From Roseimicrobium gellanilyticum (GTDB lineage Bacteria; Verrucomicrobiota; Verrucomicrobiia; Verrucomicrobiales; Verrucomicrobiaceae): 64,000 nt of DNA. The position numbers and the translations under genes are program-made. A model generated the notes under the pieces. That model saw only the letters and a program-made list of their open reading frames with translations, was not told the origin of the DNA and made no database searches. The stretch lies in NCBI RefSeq assembly GCF_003315205.1, contig NZ_QNRR01000011.1, positions 174,773 through 238,772 on the forward strand. Direction: 5' to 3'. Positions 8,995 through 18,176 of the stretch are shown here, one piece after another (the first letter of the stretch is position 1; each line of letters opens with the position of its first letter).

Positions 8995-10746
8995 ATGAAA
9001 ACATATCGAGGTATCATACATGTACTCCCCAACGAGGTGATCCTGGACGCGGGTGGAGTTGAAGTGAAGCTCCAAGGCGACCGTGCAGAGTTCTCACCGC
9101 GGGAAGGGCTCGTCACTGCGGTGACGGGGGTGCAAATGGGAGATGTGATTGAGCACGCCCGCGTGGCTCCCCAACTGGAGTCGGCGAAAGCAATCAGCAT
9201 TGATGCATTCTCCCCAGTTGTTTCAGCCATTCGAGAGGAGGGGGAAGCAATCGCGGCCCATGAGGGAGTTGTTGGCATACGACCAGGATTCCGCCTTCTG
9301 GAGAACGAGGCCGGGGAAGAACCTTGCATGGTGATCCTGACCCGTCCTGGCGCCACGCAGGATTGGCCTCCTGCCAGCCTGAGAGGCGTGCCCGTGGAAG
9401 TCCGCACTGCTTCTGCTCTGGAGATGATTGAGGGCACCGCTCCACTTGAGGCCTGGACGGGCCTTGTGCCTGAAGCCGCCGAAGCGGGTTCAGGCATTCA
9501 CTACACGCCACCGGATCCTGATGTGGTATCCTTGAAAGAGGCGCGCGTTCACAACATCACCTGCCATGTAGGGCCCGATTCCGGTTGGCCGATTTTGAAG
9601 GGATTTCTCGAAGGAACCACCAGTCATCTCACGGTGGCGATGTATGAGTTTTACGCCAAACACATCCTGACAGCCGTCTGTGATTTGGGCGAGGAAAGCG
9701 ACGCAAGGCTGAACATCATCTTGCAGACAGGCCCAGGCGAGAACGACAAGGATACCGAGGAACTGCTGCGTGACAGCTGGGGTGACCGGCTGGAGTTCAC
9801 CAAAGCCTCAGTGTCCGGCCCCAACAAAGTATTCAAGAATTCCTATCACACCAAAGTGGTGGTGCGGGATTCACGTGCCATGTGGGCCTCCAGCGGAAAC
9901 TTCAGCCCCAACAGCCAGCCAAAGGTCACTGACAGTGACGCACCGAATTTCTACCGGCTGGGCAACCGTGAGTGGCACGTGATTATCGAAGACGAGGAAC
10001 TGGCCAAAATATACGAGAAGTTCATCGAACACGATATCAAGCAGGCACAGGAGGCCGCCGCCATGCCAGCTCCGGAGGCCATGCCCGAAGCCATGCCGGA
10101 TCTCCTGATTCCCATGGAGGCCTTCGCTGCAGAGGCTGCTGTGTTGCAGGATCACCAGTTCGTGGCCAGGACTTTCGCGACGAGCGGCACCCCGGTTAAG
10201 GTCCAGCCGTTGATGAGCCCGGACAACTACGCGGCCGAAATTCTGAAATTGATCCAGAAGGCGAAGAAGAGCTTGTATCTCCAATTTTCATATATCCGAC
10301 AACCTTCACTCGAAATCTTCGATGATATCATTTCCGCCATTGCCGAAAAGATGGCTGACCCCGAGATCGATGTGCGCGTACTGGTCAGTCAAAATCAAAA
10401 GTCCGAGCACTCCGATCTGCTCGTAGGACCCCGACGCTGGAAGCGGCGCATGTTCCGCCGGCAAACCAGCAAGATGCACAACAAGGGCGTCCTCATAGAC
10501 GGCAAGATTGCCGTGGTGGGAAGCAACAACTGGTCCAGCGACGGAACGCAGTTCAACCGCGATACCAGCCTGGTATTTCATTCCCGGGAAATCACCAAAT
10601 ATTATACTGAGGTCTTCCTCTTTGACTGGGACAACCTCTCCAAACCCGCCACAGGCTCAGAAGAGATCGTGCCTGAGCTTGCCGGAGACGGTCCGACTCC
10701 TCTGGGGAAACTACGCATTCCCTGGCAGGCATGGTATGATGAATGA
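8995..10746 (+). CDS. Phospholipase D-like protein with two HKD motifs
   Basis: A 583-residue protein. Residues ~185-350 and ~400-560 are two PLD-superfamily units, each with an H-x-K-x4-D motif: His285/Lys287/Asp292 in SYHTKVVVRD and His495/Lys497/Asp502 in MHNKGVLID. The two together should form one active site cleaving phosphodiesters, of lipid or nucleic acid; the sequence does not say which. A linker around 352-375 is Ala/Met/Pro/Glu-rich with a repeated EAMP. Residues ~85-140 form a small alpha/beta-like domain (GVVGIRPGF ... LRGVPVEVR) that also appears in the NAL1-like trypsin and the small protein at 17-18 kb. No signal peptide. The gene lies 82 bp after the protease gene and looks like an effector of the same module. 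Confidence 0.82.
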   Translation: MKTYRGIIHVLPNEVILDAGGVEVKLQGDRAEFSPREGLVTAVTGVQMGDVIEHARVAPQLESAKAISIDAFSPVVSAIREEGEAIAAHEGVVGIRPGFRLLENEAGEEPCMVILTRPGATQDWPPASLRGVPVEVRTASALEMIEGTAPLEAWTGLVPEAAEAGSGIHYTPPDPDVVSLKEARVHNITCHVGPDSGWPILKGFLEGTTSHLTVAMYEFYAKHILTAVCDLGEESDARLNIILQTGPGENDKDTEELLRDSWGDRLEFTKASVSGPNKVFKNSYHTKVVVRDSRAMWASSGNFSPNSQPKVTDSDAPNFYRLGNREWHVIIEDEELAKIYEKFIEHDIKQAQEAAAMPAPEAMPEAMPDLLIPMEAFAAEAAVLQDHQFVARTFATSGTPVKVQPLMSPDNYAAEILKLIQKAKKSLYLQFSYIRQPSLEIFDDIISAIAEKMADPEIDVRVLVSQNQKSEHSDLLVGPRRWKRRMFRRQTSKMHNKGVLIDGKIAVVGSNNWSSDGTQFNRDTSLVFHSREITKYYTEVFLFDWDNLSKPATGSEEIVPELAGDGPTPLGKLRIPWQAWYDE

Positions 10747-10810
10747 CACCGCAGACAGAGGGATGGAGGAAAGAATTCCCCAGTCCACGCGCGTATTTTT
10801 TTAAATTGCG

Positions 10811-11884
10811 ATGGCTCACCCGTTTTTCGATGAGATCACTTTCCCCTTTCATCTGCGGGAAGCACAGGAGTTGGAAGCGGTACTTATCCTGGTCTACGAC
10901 AACAGGGACGCGATCACGCACCTCTGTGACATGTGTGGGCTCAATCGTTCCGAACTGAACATCGAGCAAGCGCCAGCGCCACTATGGAGAGAGGCTCTCA
11001 AGCTCTTCGCCAGACAGGCACGCGTAAAAAGCTTGTGCGAACGAGTTGGCAGAAGTTTTCAAGGAACTCCCAGAGTGGTCAAAGCAATTCAGGCCGTTTT
11101 CGATGCTGAAGATCCAAGAAAGCAGGTATACGCTGCGGACCGCATGCTGGTGCTCAATCGCAAGAGCCTTCGGGAAAAGCTCAGCGAGTTCGAAGTAAGT
11201 GATAGTCCGATCCGGGTGTTGCTGGTCCGGGGAGAGGCCAAAAGTGGCAAGAGCCACGGTCGATATCTATTTTTCCGTATCGCGACGAGCCTTGGAGCAC
11301 AGCCAATTTATCTCCATCGAGCCCGGGTGAGTACGGTGCCGGTAGCGGTCGATACGATCTTTGCTGCACTCGGACTGCCAAACACCGCCCCTCCCCAAGG
11401 TGATTCCACAAAGGTAGCGTGGTATCAGGCCATTTGCCGCGAGATCCTGCGGCAGACTGCACATTCCGGTATCAGGGCGTGGATTGCCGTAGACGATCTG
11501 GGGCTCGATGCGAATGGCCAACCTTTGCTGGACCCAGACATCAAACTTTTCTTCGACGAGTTTGCCGCATTCATGAACACGCCCCAGTTCCAGAGTCGAT
11601 TCTGGCTGCTCCTGATTCACTACCCAGACGGGGAGGTGCCCACACATTGGGAGGAAGGGTTTTGGCTTGAGGATCGCACCAGTACAGGTGACCTGACCCT
11701 TGATGATGTGGCGGAAGCCTTGCGCGAAGGGATAAAACGCCAGGGCCTCGTCGGTTTGGAAGACCAGATCAAGGCGGATGCCGAGCAAGTGATCCGCACT
11801 GCCGATACGCTTGCTCCGTCAGCCCGGCTCAAAGGTATCAACACCGATGTCAAAAACCGGCTGACAAACCTGACCACGCCCTAA
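10811..11884 (+). CDS. EAD1 domain plus P-loop NTPase (iSTAND-like)
   Basis: A 357-residue predicted cytosolic signalling NTPase. Residues ~15-98 match the pattern of effector-associated domain 1 (EAD1), a helical death-like adaptor: L-x3-Y, then CGLNRSELN, then LWREALKLFARQ and a closing helix. From ~105 follows a P-loop module with Walker A GEAKSGKS at 141-148 and Walker B WIAVDDLG at 224-231, similar in layout to the inactive/short iSTAND-type NTPases of conflict systems. In such systems EAD domains bring NTPase and effector together by homotypic contact; another EAD1 occurs in the trypsin at 15537. The gene ends 2 bp before the large STAND gene, so the two are translationally linked. EAD1 is assigned by pattern, not by profile search. 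Confidence 0.7.
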   Translation: MAHPFFDEITFPFHLREAQELEAVLILVYDNRDAITHLCDMCGLNRSELNIEQAPAPLWREALKLFARQARVKSLCERVGRSFQGTPRVVKAIQAVFDAEDPRKQVYAADRMLVLNRKSLREKLSEFEVSDSPIRVLLVRGEAKSGKSHGRYLFFRIATSLGAQPIYLHRARVSTVPVAVDTIFAALGLPNTAPPQGDSTKVAWYQAICREILRQTAHSGIRAWIAVDDLGLDANGQPLLDPDIKLFFDEFAAFMNTPQFQSRFWLLLIHYPDGEVPTHWEEGFWLEDRTSTGDLTLDDVAEALREGIKRQGLVGLEDQIKADAEQVIRTADTLAPSARLKGINTDVKNRLTNLTTP

Positions 11885-11886
11885 CC

Positions 11887-14800
11887 ATGATTCTAGGACA
11901 GCAAAGTCGAATCGTGTCGATGGATGTATTCCAGGCGGGCTTGCAGAAGGCCGCGCAAGGGGTGCTGCTTTTTCTCAGCCGGGATGCGGAAAGCTCATCC
12001 AGGGGGCCAACTTATGCCACGACTTGGCTAATCACCGACACATTAGTGGTCGTGCCAAGGTACGTGCTTCTGCCCCATGAGAAGGTTGTCTTCTCTGTAC
12101 GCCGCTCCGGCGACACCACTGAAACCATAGCAACACCGGTGGATCCATCCCCACCATCTTATGCAGTAGATGCAAACACCGATTCCTTTCACAAGTCGGC
12201 GGTACTCCTGCGCCTCGCGCAGCCGATGCCTGGCTGCGCGCTACCTCTTGAGACGGCCAGCGCCCTGTCCGATCACACACTGTTCCTGCTGCACTTCTCA
12301 GGCGGGATGGACTCCATGAAGATCAGTGTGGGGCGATTCGTGGGCGTCTCTTCTGATACGTTGGAATACGATGCCGATTCGATGGCCGGATCGAGTGGGG
12401 CACCGATATTCTCGGAGTCGGGTTGGACGGTGTTGGGAATGCACACTGGCTCGGGAGAATCCCGAAGTTCGAACTACGGGAGACCCTTGGCACTGGTGCT
12501 GGAGGACTTGCGACAATCCTCCGCCTGGCCGGAAATCGCAGCACACCATCGCTTGGCCAATGTCTCTGCGACAGGCCAAGGCACAGAAGCCGGTCCTGCC
12601 ATGTCGAGAGCGCTCGAATCCACCATCGTTCAGCCTTCATACGCGATGATGGTTGAAACCTCAAGCACAGGAGCTTCCAAGCCCGAACTACTCGCCGCAG
12701 CGCTGCGCTGGACCTTCGATCCCGACGTTTTGGGCCGCCGGGAGCAATACGCGCCTTTTGTGATAGATGCTGACGAATCTTCAAGGCAGTGGGTACTGGA
12801 AGACGATACTCGCCGCGAGCTTCTGCAAGGCCGCACGCTCACGGAACTGCGACGCGTGCGCGGGAAAGAGAAGAGCGAGAATCCAGGCCAGGAGGTGATC
12901 GACAAGATTCTACAGGGGCCGCCCTATCCAATGTCGAAGATCGCTGATGCTGCACTGCCCTACTGGCTCCAAGCCGTCCGCTGGTTCAAAGGGATTGCGC
13001 CAGGACTTCCAACTGTAGCCACGATCAACCGCGAGTTGGGCCGGCGTCGGGTGCGTGGTGATCTGAGAGTCCTGACCAAGGACAAAGTGCGGGGTCGCAA
13101 AACGGAACTGGAACACGTGCAGGCCTGGTTCGAGAACACGAGGAAGGGGCCACTGGTCATTTCGGGCTTGGGAGGGATCGGCAAGTCCACTTTGATCGCT
13201 CAATTCGTGCTCGACCAGCCGGAGAAGATGCTCCTGCTCTGGCTGGATTTCGACCGGTCTGACCTCTCGCCGGATGACGCGGTATCCATCCTCAAAGTCA
13301 TCGTGGAGCAAATGAAGGTCCAACTGGCCAACTTTGTCGCGCCAACCCTCAACGAAAACGAATGGAAGCAGGCAGCGGCAGCCATCGGCAAACAGCTAAA
13401 AGCAGAGACGCGGGAAGAGCTTGCATTGATGGTGTTGGACGGGTTTGAGATCGCACAACACGAGAAGCGGCACGATGAAATCTGGGATGTGCTCAATGTC
13501 ATCATGGCCGCCGCCCCGCGGGTTCGCGTGATCGTGAGCGGCCGTGCGCCAGTGCACGGATTGAAGCTGAAGAACAAGGCTGCGGTGCCCCTGGCACTCA
13601 AGGGCATGACCGAGAAAGACGCCAAACTCTGGTTGAAGCAGAGTGGAGTCGAGGATGAGAAAGTCCATGACCAAGTATGGAAAAACTCCAAGAATGGCGT
13701 GCCTCTCGTACTGAAGCTGGCGCTACGACTCATCCGTGAGGGTGGCACGGAAGATCTGGCGAATACGCTGCCGCAAAAGCTTGTCGAGGGTTTTCTCTAT
13801 CGTCGTATCCTCAACCGCGTGGTCGACGACCGGCTCAAGCCCCTGGCCAAAGACGCCCTGGTGCTGCGCAACGTGACGGAAAACATGGTTGCAGAGATTC
13901 TCTATGACCGGTTGCCACAGGAGCTCACGACCCAGACGGCCTTTGCCGAATTGGCCCGGGAGATGGCCCTGATCAGCCCTGGAATGGGCGGCAGTGCAAT
14001 ACAACTGACGCAAGACTCCGACACCGGAGCATTGCAAGTCCGTCCAGAGGTACGCACTGCTTCTCTGCGCCTGCTTGAGATGGACGACGCACCACGCGTG
14101 CGCGAGATCGATCAGCGGGCGGTCGCATGGTATGAGCAACAAGACCTCTCCGAAACCTCCTATCGCGCGGACGTTATCTATCATTATCTGCGGCTCGGAA
14201 GAATCGCCGATGCAGAACGTCTGTGGCGGCCTGATTGCGGTCGATTGCTGAAATATGCGGAAGAAGACCTGCAGGAAGACGCCACCGTCGAGCGCGAATG
14301 GCTGCGATTCAAGGTGACGGAATCTGAAAACAGCCTCGAGTCCTGGGAAGAAGAGGCCGTCAAGCGCATCCGCGGCCACCAGCGGCGGGGTCTGGTGCGC
14401 AGCCTGGGGCAGATCCTTTCTGAGCGCACCGACCGCAGCACCGGAAGTCCACTTGTGTTCTACGACGTGTGGCAGGAGTGGCAAAATGGCCGACTGCCCG
14501 AAGCCCGCCGCATCTTGGATTCCGCTGGATCGGCCGATGGAGAGATTCAGCGGAATCGAACGCTGCTCGCGGCGCTAGTCGCCGTCGGGGAGGGAAAACC
14601 CCAAGCAGCCGACAAACTCTTGTTGCAAATTCAAGGAGAGAAAAAGTGGAGGGACCCTATCGAGGCGCTGGCTGTGATGGCCGCTCGTATCCGGCTGACG
14701 GTCGACCTCGAGAAGGAACTGGATGTGGCGGAGCAATTGGGACAGGTACCCATGGACAAGGCAGTGACCCGTCATCTTCCTCCCTGCGATGTCATATTCT

Positions 14801-15522
14801 CGGAGCTATCCAAACTGTTGGGCAGAAAGAGTCGTGCCGAAACAACCCACTTCCTTTGGCCACCAGAGACCGTGGATGAACTTCCCGAGTTCGCCATGCA
14901 ACTGCAAAAGCGCCGCATGGCCGCTTCCGGCCTCGGCCTCTCGATCGCAAAGAAATATCCGGTCGTAAGAAACGCCAATCTGAGGTCTCTAGCACAGCCC
15001 TTTCCTGGTGGAACGGGAATCACTCCCTCCAAGGATTTGTTCAACAAGGCATGGAAGCGCTGGATGCTCAGCGCGAATTCCATGTTCTTGCGTGATGCCT
15101 CGGAACTCGGAGCAACATCCTCCGCAACACAAACGATGATGTGGAGGAATATAGAAGCCTCCATCTTCACTACCCTTGTGGCTTTCCGCGGCATCGACAT
15201 TGGTTTCAGGAACTCCAATAACATCGATGAGGCTGTCATGAAGAACAGCTATGCTCTTGCCCGCAACCCCGCCCGGCCCAGTGACAAGACTCTCGAGCTA
15301 ATCAAAAGAGCATCCGCACTATTGCCAGCCAGTGAGCAGTGGCTCAAGAGGAGGATTGAAGCGATATTGACCAGTGACAGGAACGACTGGACGCTCTCAG
15401 ATCTCCTCATAGGAACCAAGGTGAAAGCATCCCCCTTCCTCTCTTGGTTGGTTCTGCTTCTCGCGCCTGATCCCCTGCAGGCCTTGTGCGAACGGGTCGG
15501 TGGCTTGAATCCCAACTCCTGA
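11887..15522 (+). CDS. STAND NTPase with degenerate N-terminal trypsin-like domain
   Basis: A 1211-residue multidomain protein. Residues ~15-215 form a trypsin-like fold that keeps the oxyanion/serine loop (AGSSGAP, Ser170) but has Tyr59 where the catalytic His should be (VVVPRYVL against LLTNWHVL in the neighbour) and Lys103 where Asp is expected, so it is probably not an active protease. Residues ~330-390 form a helical linker, then a STAND NTPase: Walker A GLGGIGKST at 427-435, Walker B LALMVLDGFE at 512-521, sensor-like Arg in VIVSGRAP and a GVP motif near 608. The remaining ~550 residues are helical and TPR-like (for example around VIYHYLRLGRIADAERLW), a typical sensor superstructure. 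It is flanked by the EAD1 NTPase (2 bp) and the EAD1 trypsin (14 bp). Likely a sensor/switch that releases protease activity. Confidence 0.82.
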   Translation: MILGQQSRIVSMDVFQAGLQKAAQGVLLFLSRDAESSSRGPTYATTWLITDTLVVVPRYVLLPHEKVVFSVRRSGDTTETIATPVDPSPPSYAVDANTDSFHKSAVLLRLAQPMPGCALPLETASALSDHTLFLLHFSGGMDSMKISVGRFVGVSSDTLEYDADSMAGSSGAPIFSESGWTVLGMHTGSGESRSSNYGRPLALVLEDLRQSSAWPEIAAHHRLANVSATGQGTEAGPAMSRALESTIVQPSYAMMVETSSTGASKPELLAAALRWTFDPDVLGRREQYAPFVIDADESSRQWVLEDDTRRELLQGRTLTELRRVRGKEKSENPGQEVIDKILQGPPYPMSKIADAALPYWLQAVRWFKGIAPGLPTVATINRELGRRRVRGDLRVLTKDKVRGRKTELEHVQAWFENTRKGPLVISGLGGIGKSTLIAQFVLDQPEKMLLLWLDFDRSDLSPDDAVSILKVIVEQMKVQLANFVAPTLNENEWKQAAAAIGKQLKAETREELALMVLDGFEIAQHEKRHDEIWDVLNVIMAAAPRVRVIVSGRAPVHGLKLKNKAAVPLALKGMTEKDAKLWLKQSGVEDEKVHDQVWKNSKNGVPLVLKLALRLIREGGTEDLANTLPQKLVEGFLYRRILNRVVDDRLKPLAKDALVLRNVTENMVAEILYDRLPQELTTQTAFAELAREMALISPGMGGSAIQLTQDSDTGALQVRPEVRTASLRLLEMDDAPRVREIDQRAVAWYEQQDLSETSYRADVIYHYLRLGRIADAERLWRPDCGRLLKYAEEDLQEDATVEREWLRFKVTESENSLESWEEEAVKRIRGHQRRGLVRSLGQILSERTDRSTGSPLVFYDVWQEWQNGRLPEARRILDSAGSADGEIQRNRTLLAALVAVGEGKPQAADKLLLQIQGEKKWRDPIEALAVMAARIRLTVDLEKELDVAEQLGQVPMDKAVTRHLPPCDVIFSELSKLLGRKSRAETTHFLWPPETVDELPEFAMQLQKRRMAASGLGLSIAKKYPVVRNANLRSLAQPFPGGTGITPSKDLFNKAWKRWMLSANSMFLRDASELGATSSATQTMMWRNIEASIFTTLVAFRGIDIGFRNSNNIDEAVMKNSYALARNPARPSDKTLELIKRASALLPASEQWLKRRIEAILTSDRNDWTLSDLLIGTKVKASPFLSWLVLLLAPDPLQALCERVGGLNPNS

Positions 15523-15536
15523 TAACCCACCTCACC

Positions 15537-16610
15537 ATGCCCGAATTTCTCGATTCCCTTCCCTATCCCTGGGTCAATCCGGTGGCCCAGGAGCTCCATC
15601 GTGTTCTCTGCCAGATTCATCCAACCGGGCAGGCGGCCCTTTTTGTAGCGCGGAAGGTAGGACTCGATACGACAATGATTTTCGCTGAACAGCCGGTCTT
15701 TTACCTTTGGAGGGATATCCTTGATGAGGCTTGCAGGCATGGCGCGCTTCGCTCGCTCATCCAGGAGGTGTCCGATCGACTCGCCGCCACGAGTCCGTTC
15801 AAGGGGTATCTTGCTGAGCTTTTGCAGGATCGCCCGCCGCCCGTGGCCGACGAACCCCGCCAGGCTGATGGAGCTCCCAAATTCATCAGCGGAACCGACG
15901 ATGTCTTCGAGCCAGAAGCGCTACTGTATCGCGATGACTTGACGCTCCAAATCGGAAAGGTACCAGGACTCATCGACACCTTGAAAACGCTGCTCACCCT
16001 GTCCCCAGCGGTCTGCAAGCTCAATGTCAATCTTGCTGGCACTACGAAAACAGGCACTGGCTTCCGGGTCGGCGCTGATCTACTGCTCACCAACTGGCAC
16101 GTGCTGCACCATATTGGCACTGGTGCGCGAGCCACCGGCGTGGCGGCGGAGTTTCTCTACGAAGATGACAGAGATGGGGTCCCCACTGCGGCCAAAATCA
16201 TCCGCTGTGACGTCAGCACGATCCACACAGACAAAGACGACGATTGGGCCGTGATACGGACAACAGACCTCATGGAGGACTCATGGCCGGTGATCCCGAT
16301 GGATGCAGCCGTAACCTTCAAGGAGGGAGACCCTGCTTACATCATTCAACATCCGGCAGGTCAGCGTAAACGGTTGGGATTTGTGCGAAACCAGGTCTCC
16401 TTCATTGACGACCGCGTGACACACTACCTAACAGACACCCAAGAGGGATCGTCAGGATCGCCTGTGTTGGACCGCGAAGGAAGACTTTTCGCCCTGCACC
16501 ACGCTGGCGGTCGTCCACAGGAGGTTGTAGGCCGGGCGCCTCTGCGGAAAAATGAGGGCATCCGAATTTCGCGCGTTGTTGCAGGCCTCAAGGCTGCTGG
16601 CGTGCTATAG
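15537..16610 (+). CDS. EAD1-trypsin effector protease
   Basis: A 357-residue protein with an N-terminal EAD1 domain at ~12-97 (LHRVLCQIHPT, then KVGLDTTMI, then LWRDILDEACRHGALRSL), a linker, and a trypsin-like domain at ~150-350. The triad is intact: His188 in LLTNWHVL, Asp236 in DDDWAVI and Ser306 in EGSSGSPV. No signal peptide, so it should act in the cytoplasm. EAD-protease pairs are the effector arm in NTP-dependent conflict systems, where the EAD is recruited by an EAD-bearing NTPase. The ATG at 15537 starts 14 bp after the STAND gene; an upstream TTG at 15486 overlaps that gene and is less likely. It ends the plus-strand row. Confidence 0.8.
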   Translation: MPEFLDSLPYPWVNPVAQELHRVLCQIHPTGQAALFVARKVGLDTTMIFAEQPVFYLWRDILDEACRHGALRSLIQEVSDRLAATSPFKGYLAELLQDRPPPVADEPRQADGAPKFISGTDDVFEPEALLYRDDLTLQIGKVPGLIDTLKTLLTLSPAVCKLNVNLAGTTKTGTGFRVGADLLLTNWHVLHHIGTGARATGVAAEFLYEDDRDGVPTAAKIIRCDVSTIHTDKDDDWAVIRTTDLMEDSWPVIPMDAAVTFKEGDPAYIIQHPAGQRKRLGFVRNQVSFIDDRVTHYLTDTQEGSSGSPVLDREGRLFALHHAGGRPQEVVGRAPLRKNEGIRISRVVAGLKAAGVL

Positions 16611-16792
16611 AGATTCTCTGCAAACTTAATGTGCAGCTGGTATGCTCGGTGGAAGCGCCAGTGGGCTCATCCCCTTCGCAAGTCTCGCAGAGGAAGGCCT
16701 CGCTCTCTTGCTCATTCCTCGGTGGGCTTGCTCTCTGACCATCGTTCCGCCCTAGCTGTCTTGCACGCCACCTGGTGCTCATCAAGGCAACA

Positions 16793-17044
16793 TCAAGAAT
16801 TCAAACCAGATCCGGTCCTCTCTCCGGTTTGGGCCCTCACCTCACCGACAACTTCCACATCCAGAACAGGAACCCCTGCCACTTGGTCGGGTATCGCGGC
16901 CCGATCCTCGCCTCTAACGATGTTGACCTTGAGGCCAAGCACCCCCGCCCTCTTGGCAATGCCCACGCCTGTGAGCCGAACTTTGACCGTACGGATCAAT
17001 TCAGCCTGTGCAGCACGAGCCTTCTGCAACTTCAGGTCCTCCAT
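16793..17044 (-). CDS. Small stand-alone protein related to trypsin/PLD N-terminal domain
   Basis: An 83-residue protein starting 22 bp after the stop of the NAL1-like trypsin gene. Its core (VRLTGVGIAKRAG, then GLKVNIVRGED, then VAGVPVLDVEVVGEV) resembles the N-terminal small domain of that trypsin (GPIVGVGISLGFQG ... EVDIRVVGRV) and residues ~90-140 of the PLD-like protein. As a free-standing copy it could act as a propeptide-like inhibitor or chaperone of the protease; this is inference. The frame is also open upstream to 17125, overlapping the trypsin gene. I chose the internal ATG because it removes the overlap and directly precedes the conserved helix. Short, so coding status is likely but not certain. 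Confidence 0.55.
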   Translation of the reverse strand: MEDLKLQKARAAQAELIRTVKVRLTGVGIAKRAGVLGLKVNIVRGEDRAAIPDQVAGVPVLDVEVVGEVRAQTGERTGSGLNS

Positions 17045-17066
17045 GACTCCGACCTTACCGCAGATT

Positions 17067-18116
17067 CTAGCGTGTGACAAGGTCAATGCGGAGACCGTCA
17101 AGAACAGTTTGGATGGGATTGGCATAAGTCAAACCGAGTCCTCCATGGCCACCGAAGTCTGTGCCCGCGAAAAGCAGGCCGACTGCTTCGGTGCCGTCTG
17201 AGGTCACCACAAGCGAGCCACTGTCGCCGCCCCGGCTGAAAGGCAGATTGTTTGTCGACTGGATTTCGATTTGATGATGATACGGTGCAACCTTGCCCTC
17301 ACCAAAAGCGACTCCGTTTGGCACTACAACTTCCACTGCGGTAATCTCACCCTCAGTGATCCCCGTAGTACGTCCGAGCTTCTTTACCTTGAGCTTTTCC
17401 TCATAAAGCTGCCCTGCGGCGGCCACCCCCGCAATGCCCCCAATGCCCCGAAGTTGTCCGGGTACAATATCGATCTCCTCAACGAGTGTCGCGAGCGCCG
17501 CATCCACTTCATTGGAGCCCGTGAAAAGAATACGCTTGTAGGTTTCCAGTACTGCCACTGTGTCCTGCGACCTCATGCCCCCATCCGCTGGTCCTCGTTG
17601 CAGAATAGGATCCCCACGGCGCGCACGGTTTACATTCGCCAGGACATGATTGTTGCTGAGGATGCGAAGACGCTCGTCCCCACCGGACTTCATCCGGACA
17701 AAGCAACCGAGAGTGCCGGCAGTAATGTTGAAGTGCCCAATCGAAATGCCAGGCTCCAGCGGCCGGACATGCTCGCGATTCCAGGGCACTTTGAGAGCGT
17801 ACACTCTTCCAACGACCCTGATATCCACCTCGCCCCTGGCTTCCTCGATGAAGTCCCGCACCGGCTTGCTATGCTCCAAGGCCGCATCCCCCAATCGAAG
17901 GGCCACCGCATATCCCTTGCCCTGGAACCCCAACGAGATGCCAACTCCAACAATGGGACCAGACACCTGATCACCGGCCGCTGACTCGCCCACTCCCTTC
18001 CGCAGTGCTCGGCTCAGCACAAAACTTTGTGGGACCCCGTTCGCCATTGTCTCAATGGAAGGGACGGCAAAATTCAGAAACTTCTGCTGCAGCTCTCGTG
18101 CGCTGTCGAGTGTCAT
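17067..18116 (-). CDS. NAL1-like trypsin-fold serine protease
   Basis: A 349-residue protein. Residues ~52-106 are a small GVG-type domain and ~125-345 a trypsin-like fold of the NAL1/S1-related type. The triad is complete: His157 in ILSNNHVLA, Asp205 in NEVDAALAT and Ser299 in RGGDSGSLV. The long insertion between His and Asp (ARRGDPILQRGPADGG) and the LGRTTGITEGEI strand are typical of this subgroup. No signal peptide, so it is probably cytoplasmic. It is the middle gene of a minus-strand group with the zincin gene (60 bp upstream) and the 83-residue protein (22 bp downstream), converging on the EAD1/STAND operon. Substrate unknown. Confidence 0.82.
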   Translation of the reverse strand: MTLDSARELQQKFLNFAVPSIETMANGVPQSFVLSRALRKGVGESAAGDQVSGPIVGVGISLGFQGKGYAVALRLGDAALEHSKPVRDFIEEARGEVDIRVVGRVYALKVPWNREHVRPLEPGISIGHFNITAGTLGCFVRMKSGGDERLRILSNNHVLANVNRARRGDPILQRGPADGGMRSQDTVAVLETYKRILFTGSNEVDAALATLVEEIDIVPGQLRGIGGIAGVAAAGQLYEEKLKVKKLGRTTGITEGEITAVEVVVPNGVAFGEGKVAPYHHQIEIQSTNNLPFSRGGDSGSLVVTSDGTEAVGLLFAGTDFGGHGGLGLTYANPIQTVLDGLRIDLVTR

Positions 18117-18176
18117 AGATGCGTGAAGATGGAGTGTGTATACGTGCGTCCATTCTTCCTACGACAGGGTGTGACA

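Noticed and set aside
16629..17201. 190-codon open frame on the plus strand across the convergent gap
   Set aside because: Composition is that of a shadow frame opposite the small domain protein and the trypsin; no family resemblance.
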